Assembly: GCA_048499805.1 (NCBI GenBank)
Contig: JASNZF010000004.1
Span: forward strand, 186,001 to 250,000
DNA length: 64,000 bases
Direction: 5' to 3'
From: JAWXBA01 sp048499805
GTDB taxonomy: Bacteria; Gemmatimonadota; Gemmatimonadetes; Gemmatimonadales; GWC2-71-9
Numbering within the stretch: the stretch's first letter is position 1; every line of letters begins with the position of its first letter. The notes beneath the pieces were generated by a model that saw only the letters and a list, made by a program, of their open reading frames with translations, did no database searches and was not told the DNA's origin. Below, one piece after another: positions 58,868-64,000 of the stretch. The position numbers and the translations under genes are program-made.

Positions 58868-59321
58868 AGCGACCTGCCAGGGCCATGCAGGTGACCTCGA
58901 TGCGCGCGTTCGACACCAGCCCCGAGACGGCGACGGTGGTGCGTGCGGGTGGTTCGGACGGGAAGAAGGTCCGATACTCGGTGTTCATCGCCTGAAAATC
59001 GGCGATGTCCGCCAGGTACACCGTGCACTTCACGACCCGATCCATCCCGCTCCCGACCGACTCGAGCAGCGTCTTGATGTTTGTCATCGTCTGCCGGGTT
59101 TCCGGGCCGACCCCACCCGGCACCAGCCCCTGGCCCGGCGCAAAGCCCAGCTGGCCGGAGAGGTAGAGCATGTCGCCCACCTTGACGATGGAGCTGAGGT
59201 TGGCCCCGGGCCGCGGCGCCTGCGGCAGGATCTCCCGGGTGGCCTGGGCGGCAAGGGGGCCTGCGCCCATGAGGAGCGCCACGGTCAGGGTGGCGACACG
59301 GGTGGGAAGTCGGCGAATCAT
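58866..59321 (-). CDS. RidA-family protein with signal peptide
   Basis: 151 residues from the ATG at 59321. A Sec signal peptide (MIRRLPTRVATLTVALLMGAGPLAAQ) is followed by a complete YjgF/YER057c/UK114 (RidA) domain: LSSIVKVGDMLYLSGQLGF, TRQTMTNIKTLLESVGSGMDRVVKCTVYLADI, FPSEPPARTTVAV with the conserved Arg127, and ARIEVTCMALAG. RidA proteins hydrolyse reactive imines and enamines. Most are cytoplasmic; this one appears exported. It is the last gene of the redox operon and follows the FAD amine-oxidase-like gene by 32 bases, which fits a role in clearing its imine product. Confidence 0.92.
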   Translation of the reverse strand: MIRRLPTRVATLTVALLMGAGPLAAQATREILPQAPRPGANLSSIVKVGDMLYLSGQLGFAPGQGLVPGGVGPETRQTMTNIKTLLESVGSGMDRVVKCTVYLADIADFQAMNTEYRTFFPSEPPARTTVAVSGLVSNARIEVTCMALAGR

Positions 59322-59353
59322 TGGCGGCAATCTCCAGGTAAGGGCGGGTCGGA

Positions 59354-60676
59354 TCAGTCGGTGTACATGCCGTCGTCATCAGGGGCCGGCTCCTCGACCG
59401 GGATGCTGAACGACTCGTCCAGCTCCGGGTCGCCGGCACGGCCCAGCACCCGCCCCGCGATGTAGTCGCCCACGACGGGCCCGAACTTGAACCCCTCGGC
59501 CGATCCGCCACCGGCGATCCAGACGTTGTCGTAGGCCGGGTGATGGTCGATCAGGAAGTTGCGGGTGGCGCTCGACTCGTAGTGACAGGCGCGCGTCTCG
59601 CTCAGCGGTGCGCGGGCCATTTCGGGGAATCGCGCTTCCAGCACCGCGCGGTTTCGCAGGATGCTCGACTCCGGCACGATCCGCTGGCTCAGGTCCGGAT
59701 CGAAGGCCTGTTCCCCGCTGGTCCGGACCCGGAAACCACGATTGTCCGGCAACAGCGCCGGCCAGCCGGTCACCCCGGGAAAGTTCCAGCTCGGCAGGTT
59801 GGGAATGGTGAAGCGCTGATCGCCGGGAGGGGTGCCGAAGTAGCAGACGTGGCCCACGGGCAGGTTCATGAGCGGGCCGATCACGTCGGGGAAGACCTTG
59901 GGCATCCAGGGGCCGCAGGCAAAGCAGAAGCTGTCCGCGGTGATCCGGTCGCCGTTGGCCAGTGCGATCGCCTCCAGGCGCCGCCCCTGCCGCTCGGCCA
60001 GGAGGGCGTGCCCGATCCGGACCTCACCGCCGAGCTTGCGGAACACCACCCCGACCGCCTCGCAGGCCCGGCGCGCCCGGACCACTCCGGCGTCGGGTTC
60101 GTACAGCACCAGGGTGATCTTGTCAAAGTTGATGACCGGGTACCGGCGCCGGGCCTCGTCGACGTCCACCACTTCGTGGGGAATCCCCTCGGCCTGCCAC
60201 CACTCGAGGGTCCGGGTGGTGAACTGCTGGGGCTCCTCCCGCATGATCAGGTCGCCCGTGCGGAAGAACAGCTGGCCGCCGATCGTGTCCTTCCACTCCT
60301 CGTCGAACTCCTGCCACCGGGTCATCGCGGTGCGGGCCCAGCGCATCCATTGCTGGCCGTGGGCGCGGTCACCGTAGGAGCTGCGCACGCCCCGGGTTTC
60401 GTCGCCGGAAGTGGCGCGCGAATTCCCGGGGCCGTACTGGTCGACCATGACCACCCGGGCGCCCTGCTGACGCAGGTGCAGCGCCGTCCAGCCGCCGAAC
60501 GCCCCCGCCCCGATGACGGCGATGTCAAAATGCTCGCTCCGGCCCGAAGGTGGCGGGGCTGGGCTCGGCGGCGGAAAGACGAGCGGGACGCGGACGGGGG
60601 TGGAGGGGCCGCATCCGGTGGCGGCGAGCGCGGCGAGTTCCGCGGCGGTGAGGGTGACAAAGCTCCGACGATCCAT
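59354..60676 (-). CDS. FAD-dependent oxidoreductase (DAO/sarcosine-oxidase-like), Tat-exported
   Basis: 440 residues from the ATG at 60676. The N-terminus MDRRSFVTLTAAELAALAATGC is a Tat signal with a lipobox-like Cys22. The FAD Rossmann motif is GAGAFG (56-61), followed by VDQYGPGNSRATSGDETRG, which resembles the sarcosine oxidase or N-methyl-amino-acid oxidase flavin loop. C-terminal motifs are ACHYESSATRNFLIDHHP and VWIAGGGSAEGFKFGPVVGDYIA. It should oxidise a secondary or N-methylated amine. The ATGA overlap with the cytochrome stop codon shows coupling. Because the cytochrome and PQQ dehydrogenase are co-transcribed, electrons may go to a respiratory chain rather than to oxygen. The upstream extension of the frame overlaps the cytochrome gene and is rejected. 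Confidence 0.9.
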   Translation of the reverse strand: MDRRSFVTLTAAELAALAATGCGPSTPVRVPLVFPPPSPAPPPSGRSEHFDIAVIGAGAFGGWTALHLRQQGARVVMVDQYGPGNSRATSGDETRGVRSSYGDRAHGQQWMRWARTAMTRWQEFDEEWKDTIGGQLFFRTGDLIMREEPQQFTTRTLEWWQAEGIPHEVVDVDEARRRYPVINFDKITLVLYEPDAGVVRARRACEAVGVVFRKLGGEVRIGHALLAERQGRRLEAIALANGDRITADSFCFACGPWMPKVFPDVIGPLMNLPVGHVCYFGTPPGDQRFTIPNLPSWNFPGVTGWPALLPDNRGFRVRTSGEQAFDPDLSQRIVPESSILRNRAVLEARFPEMARAPLSETRACHYESSATRNFLIDHHPAYDNVWIAGGGSAEGFKFGPVVGDYIAGRVLGRAGDPELDESFSIPVEEPAPDDDGMYTD

Positions 60677-61101
60677 CAGCGGTCTCCCGGCCCTGGGGTT
60701 GGGGGGATGCGAAGGGCCTGGAGCTTCTCCGCCTCGGCGGGAAGCTCGACCTCGCCGGCGGGATAGCCGTTGAGCCGCAGCAGGTACGCCACGATATCGG
60801 CATACTCCCCCGGCTTGAGCCGGCCAGGATTGTCCTGCGGCATCGAGGTCCGGATCTGCTCCCACAGGTCAAACGGACTCTTGCCGGCCCAGACCCGGCG
60901 GAACGCCGCTCCCGAATAGGCGGCGGCGGTGTGGCAATTGACGCAGTTGCGCTGGTAGGTGGCCTGGCCACGGCTGGCCTGGCGGGCGCTGTACAATGCC
61001 GCCGGCGCCGCGGTGGCGCTGTCGGGATCGCCGTCCTGGGCGGCGGCGGGGTGCGCCAGCACGGCCAGGGCGGCAAGGAGCAGCACGGGGGCCAGCCTCA
61101 T
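60676..61101 (-). CDS. Periplasmic c-type cytochrome
   Basis: 141 residues. A signal peptide (MRLAPVLLLAALAVLAHPAAA) precedes a single class I cytochrome c domain: CVNCH heme-binding motif (53-57) and a likely axial Met87 in RTSMPQDNPGRLKPGEYADIVAYLL. One heme is covalently attached in the periplasm. The ATGA overlap couples it to the FAD enzyme gene and seven bases separate it from the PQQ dehydrogenase gene. It is probably the electron acceptor of one or both dehydrogenases. Confidence 0.95.
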   Translation of the reverse strand: MRLAPVLLLAALAVLAHPAAAQDGDPDSATAAPAALYSARQASRGQATYQRNCVNCHTAAAYSGAAFRRVWAGKSPFDLWEQIRTSMPQDNPGRLKPGEYADIVAYLLRLNGYPAGEVELPAEAEKLQALRIPPTPGPGDR

Positions 61102-61108
61102 GCCGTCG

Positions 61109-63070
61109 TCACTTCGGCAGCCGGAGGGCGACGAGGGCGGGGCCGCTGCTCGCCCCGCCGATGGCGCTGACGATGTACTGCGAGCCCTCGTGGAAGAAGG
61201 TCATCGGGGCCGTCATCGTCTGGCCCGGGAGTTCCACGGTCGCGAGTTCCGCCCCGGTCCGCTTGTCCACCGCGTGGAGCAGCGGCCGGCCGCCACGGCC
61301 CTCGCCGTAGATCAGGAGGGTGCTGGTGACCATTGCCGTGGCATGCGCCCCGGCGCCGGTCCGCGGCAGCTCCACCCCCGCCAGGCGCGGGTTGTTCTTG
61401 ATCGACTCCGGGGTGTCGCCATTCGGAATCCACCAGAGGTGCTCCCCGGTGTTCAAGTCGATCGCCGTGATGCGGCCATACGGCGGCTTGAGGAGCGGCA
61501 GGCCATCCACGCCGCCGACTCCGCCGGGTCCCACCGACACCCACTCCACGTTGGAGAGCGAGTCGATGCTGGTGCCGGGCACCAGTCGCGGGGCGCTGCA
61601 CGCCTTGGTGGAGGCCACGTAGAGGATGCCCGAGACCGGGTCGATCGCCGACCCGCCGGGGATGTTGGCCCCGCCATTGGCCCCGGGACAGTGGATCGCG
61701 GCTTCCTTGCCGTTGGCGCCCTGCACCGCTGGCGGGTTGAAGAGCGGGCCGAGCCGGAAGCGGGAGACCACCTCGAGGGCACGCTGCCGGAGCTCCGGGG
61801 TGTAGTCGATCAGGTCGTCGGTCGTGATACCCTGCAGCTCGAACGGGGCCGGGCGGGTGGGGAACGGCTGGGTCGGGGAGGTGTGCTCGCCCGGGACGTC
61901 GGACTGCGGCACCGGGCGCTCCTCGATCGGCCAGACCGGCTCGCCGGTGACCCGGTTGAACACGAAGGCCCAGCCCTGCTTGGTCACCTGCACCAGCGCC
62001 GGGACTCGCCGGCCGGCCACCGTGAGGTCGACCAGCTGGGGGGCGTGGGGGTTGTCGTAGTTCCAGATGTCATGGTGAACCGTCTGGAAGTGCCAGATCC
62101 GCCGGCCGGTCTTCGCGTCGAGGGCCAGGATGCTGGTGGCGAAGAGGTTGTCACCGGCCCGGAAGCCGCCGAAGTAGTCGATCGTGGGCGGGTCGGTGGG
62201 GACGTAGACGATGCCGCGCTCGAGATCGGCAGAGAGCGGGGCCCAGGCCGAGATGTTGCCGGTGTGCTTCCAGGCGTCGGTCTTCCAGGTGTCGTGGCCG
62301 AACTCCCCGGGCTTGGGGATCACGTTGAAGGTCCAGAGGTGCTTGCCGGTGCGGCCGTCGTAGGCCAGCACGTTGCCGGGGACGTTCTCCTGGCGGGTCT
62401 GGTAGTACCCCTGCTCATGCGAGTTGCCGATGACGACCACGCCATTGACCACGATGGGCGGGGAGGAGTTGGTGATGTAGCCAACTTCGGGTGGATAGCC
62501 CTTCTCGCGGTCGTGCGGCCAGGGCCCGAGGTTGTCGAGCAGGTCCACCGTCCCGTTGGTGCCAAAACTGGCAATCGGTCGTCCGGTCTCGGCATCGAGC
62601 GCATGCAGGAAGAAGGCGGGGGAGACGACATAGATCCGGCCACGGCCGTCCACGACGTCGTAGGCCACCCCCTTGCCATAGTCCTTGCGCATCGAGTCGT
62701 GCCAGCGCTTGGTCTCCGGCTCCCGAAACATCCACAATGTCTCGCCGGTGGCCGGGTCGATCGCCACCACCGTCCGCCGGCTCCCGGCCACGCTGAAGAG
62801 CTTGCCCTCGGCGTAGATCGGCGTGGCGCGCAGGAGCGACTCCTGGTCCGGACTGTAGTTGTCCGCCCGCCAGAGCCAGGCCACCTCGAGGTCCTTGAAG
62901 TTCTCGGCGGTGATCTGGTTCAGCGGGGAGTACCGGGTGCTGGCGGCGTCGGCGCCCCAGGCGGTCCATTGAGCGGGCGGGGTGGCCTGGGCCTGCGCGA
63001 GGGTGGCGGCACCCACCGCCGCCAGGAGGGCCACGCCACCCCCGGCCAGTCGGTTCCTCATTCGGTTCAC
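61109..63070 (-). CDS. PQQ-dependent dehydrogenase (quinoprotein, 8-bladed propeller)
   Basis: 653 residues from a GTG at 63070, chosen because GGAGG lies five bases upstream and the codon overlaps the NHL stop as GTGA; an ATG at 63061 in frame is the alternative. The signal peptide is LAGGGVALLAAVGAATLAQA. The propeller has W-motif blades (TVVAIDPATGETLWMF, IYVVSPAFFLHALDAETGR, NVLAYDGRTGKHLWTF, SILALDAKTGRRIWHFQTVHHDIWNYDN, ITAIDLNTGEHLWWIP, LLHAVDKRTGAELATV). The HHDIWNYD motif is typical of membrane-free glucose- or alcohol-dehydrogenase-like quinoproteins. PQQ and Ca are expected cofactors; the substrate is unknown. A short Cys-containing loop (HCPGANGGANIPGGSA) is also typical of the family. 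Confidence 0.93.
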   Translation of the reverse strand: MNRMRNRLAGGGVALLAAVGAATLAQAQATPPAQWTAWGADAASTRYSPLNQITAENFKDLEVAWLWRADNYSPDQESLLRATPIYAEGKLFSVAGSRRTVVAIDPATGETLWMFREPETKRWHDSMRKDYGKGVAYDVVDGRGRIYVVSPAFFLHALDAETGRPIASFGTNGTVDLLDNLGPWPHDREKGYPPEVGYITNSSPPIVVNGVVVIGNSHEQGYYQTRQENVPGNVLAYDGRTGKHLWTFNVIPKPGEFGHDTWKTDAWKHTGNISAWAPLSADLERGIVYVPTDPPTIDYFGGFRAGDNLFATSILALDAKTGRRIWHFQTVHHDIWNYDNPHAPQLVDLTVAGRRVPALVQVTKQGWAFVFNRVTGEPVWPIEERPVPQSDVPGEHTSPTQPFPTRPAPFELQGITTDDLIDYTPELRQRALEVVSRFRLGPLFNPPAVQGANGKEAAIHCPGANGGANIPGGSAIDPVSGILYVASTKACSAPRLVPGTSIDSLSNVEWVSVGPGGVGGVDGLPLLKPPYGRITAIDLNTGEHLWWIPNGDTPESIKNNPRLAGVELPRTGAGAHATAMVTSTLLIYGEGRGGRPLLHAVDKRTGAELATVELPGQTMTAPMTFFHEGSQYIVSAIGGASSGPALVALRLPK

Positions 63071-64000
63071 GGATTCCTCCTGACGTAGCGGCGAAGTGAT
63101 CTGGAACCGACCTCGGCCCCGTAGATGTTGCCCTGTGCGTCCACCGCGACCCCCTCGGCGAAACTGGTGCCCGCCGCATCGGGGTTGGGCTCCGGGTCGG
63201 GAATGAACGCCGTGACCCAGCCGGTGCGGGCGCTGCCGATGTACATGCCCCGCCTCCATCCCGGGTTCCTCCGGGTATTGGACTCGGAGTCCGCGGCGTA
63301 GAGCACGTCGTTGGCATCGATGAAAATCCCGCTCGGCCGCCCAAACTGGGTCCAGGTGGCCAGATGGGTGCCCTCCTGGTCGAAGATCTGGATCCGGCTG
63401 TTGCCGCGGTCGGCCACGAAGAGCCGGCCCTGGGAGTCCATGGCCAAGGCGTGCGGGTCGCGGAACTGCCCCGGTCCATAGCCCGGGGTGCCCCATTCCT
63501 TCAGGAAGGTCCCATCGGCAGCCAGCTTGACGATCCGGCTGTTGCCGTCGGGCTCGTGGCCGTCGGCCACGAAGATGGAGCCATCGGGGGCCACCAGCAC
63601 CGCGGAGGGCTTGTTAAAGTGCCGCGGCCCGCTCCCCGGCACTCCCTTCTCGCCCAGGGTCATGAGGAGGGTCCCGGCGGGGCTGAACTTGTAGATGACA
63701 TGTCCCAGCCCGGGTTGCGGGGCGCCATAGCCCACCGCGTCGGTCACCCAGACGTTGCCCGACCGGTCCACATGGAGCCCGTGCGGCCAGGCAAACAGGC
63801 CCGCGCCGAAGCTCCGCACCACCTGCCCGGCCGGGTCGAGGAGCAGGATCGGGTCGACCGGACTCCCGGCGCAGAGATTGGCCCCGCACCGTTCCGCCAC
63901 CCAGACCTGGCGACCGTCCGGGGCGGTCCAGATGGCGCTGGTGGCGCCCCAGGTCCGGCCGGCTGGGAGGGTGCCCCAAGGGGCGCCCTCATATGGGTTG
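63067..64000 (-). CDS. NHL-repeat beta-propeller protein (5' end outside window)
   Basis: The frame is open from the stop at 63067 to the window edge at 64000. Translation upstream of the GTG at 63900 continues in homologous style (NPYEGAPWGTLPAGRTWG, then IWTAPDGRQVWVAERCGAN), so 63900 is not the start. NHL blades include GNVWVTDAVG, FNKPSAVLVAPDGSIFVADGH, FRDPHALAMDSQGRLFVADRGNSRIQIFD and FAEGVAVDAQGNIYGAEVG. A Cys pair (CGANLCAG) lies near the visible N-terminus. It is probably exported and its stop overlaps the PQQ dehydrogenase start, so it belongs to the same operon. Possible roles are ligand binding or a peptidyl-glycine-lyase-like activity; neither can be shown. Confidence 0.88.
   Translation of the reverse strand, partial: NPYEGAPWGTLPAGRTWGATSAIWTAPDGRQVWVAERCGANLCAGSPVDPILLLDPAGQVVRSFGAGLFAWPHGLHVDRSGNVWVTDAVGYGAPQPGLGHVIYKFSPAGTLLMTLGEKGVPGSGPRHFNKPSAVLVAPDGSIFVADGHEPDGNSRIVKLAADGTFLKEWGTPGYGPGQFRDPHALAMDSQGRLFVADRGNSRIQIFDQEGTHLATWTQFGRPSGIFIDANDVLYAADSESNTRRNPGWRRGMYIGSARTGWVTAFIPDPEPNPDAAGTSFAEGVAVDAQGNIYGAEVGSRSLRRYVRRNP

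Noticed and set aside
60677..60865. N-terminal extension of the FAD oxidoreductase gene
   Set aside because: It overlaps the cytochrome gene in another frame, while the Tat signal begins exactly at the ATG that overlaps the cytochrome stop.
63071..63496. N-terminal extension of the PQQ dehydrogenase gene
   Set aside because: It lies within the NHL gene and has no domain; the GTG at 63070 has GGAGG and is followed by a signal peptide.
63067..63900. NHL gene starting at the GTG at 63900
   Set aside because: The frame continues upstream with sequence typical of the same protein, so the gene runs past the window end.
1..64000. tRNA, rRNA, riboswitch, prophage or toxin-antitoxin genes
   Set aside because: I looked for cloverleaf, T-box, integrase, phage structural and paired small-gene patterns and saw none that could be supported.

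Overview
The window is GC-rich DNA densely packed with genes for exported proteins, most of them lipoproteins, twin-arginine (Tat) substrates or outer-membrane proteins. The mix points to a Gemmatimonadota bacterium, or a close relative, as the likely source. That mix is SusC/SusD pairs, a DUF5916 barrel, a DUF5117-type zinc metalloprotease, 6-bladed beta-propeller lipoproteins, DinB-family proteins, Tat-exported Gfo/Idh/MocA proteins and a PorV-like barrel. This is an inference from gene families; no rRNA or tRNA gene was seen.

Layout. 1-4950: the 3' part of a TPR protein, a glycosylasparaginase flanked by two copies of a nested inverted-repeat element, and an ApbE flavin transferase. 4952-10452: a same-strand cluster with an FGE-fold protein, two Tat-exported Gfo/Idh/MocA oxidoreductases, a TIM-barrel isomerase and a DUF1080 protein. 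This set matches a periplasmic 3-keto-glycoside cleavage pathway. 10577-20898: a UshA-type phosphatase, beta-propeller lipoproteins, a DinB protein, a Ser/Thr kinase, a thioesterase, an alpha/beta hydrolase and a PorV-like barrel. 20911-21683: a REP cluster beside its RAYT transposase. 21848-34401: a propeller lipoprotein with a pilin-like tail, SIMPL, NPP phosphodiesterase, SDR, potassium channel, DUF5916 barrel, two DinB proteins and a large metalloprotease.

35039-47759 is a tandem duplication of a SusC-SusD-DUF4397 cassette. By eye the last 4.5 kb of the unit is identical, while the first half of susC carries clustered amino-acid changes. Two small secreted proteins that resemble an isolated TonB-receptor plug follow it (47856-48931). 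49003-58073 holds a histidine-rich multi-pass membrane protein, a vanadium haloperoxidase-like protein overlapping a giant CRTAC1-type FG-GAP protein, an SMP-30-like propeller and a TMTC-like membrane glycosyltransferase. 58200-58805 has DUF4342 and a histone-H1-like protein ending in a strong terminator. 58866-64000 on the minus strand is a compact redox operon: NHL protein, PQQ dehydrogenase, cytochrome c, Tat-exported FAD amine-oxidase-like protein and exported RidA.

Intergenic DNA is unusually structured. At least ten spacers carry degenerate 7-bp tandem repeats, often as facing inverted arrays. Two spacers carry 8-bp repeats, and three hold 260-380 bp nested inverted-repeat elements. I saw no CRISPR array, prophage or defence locus.
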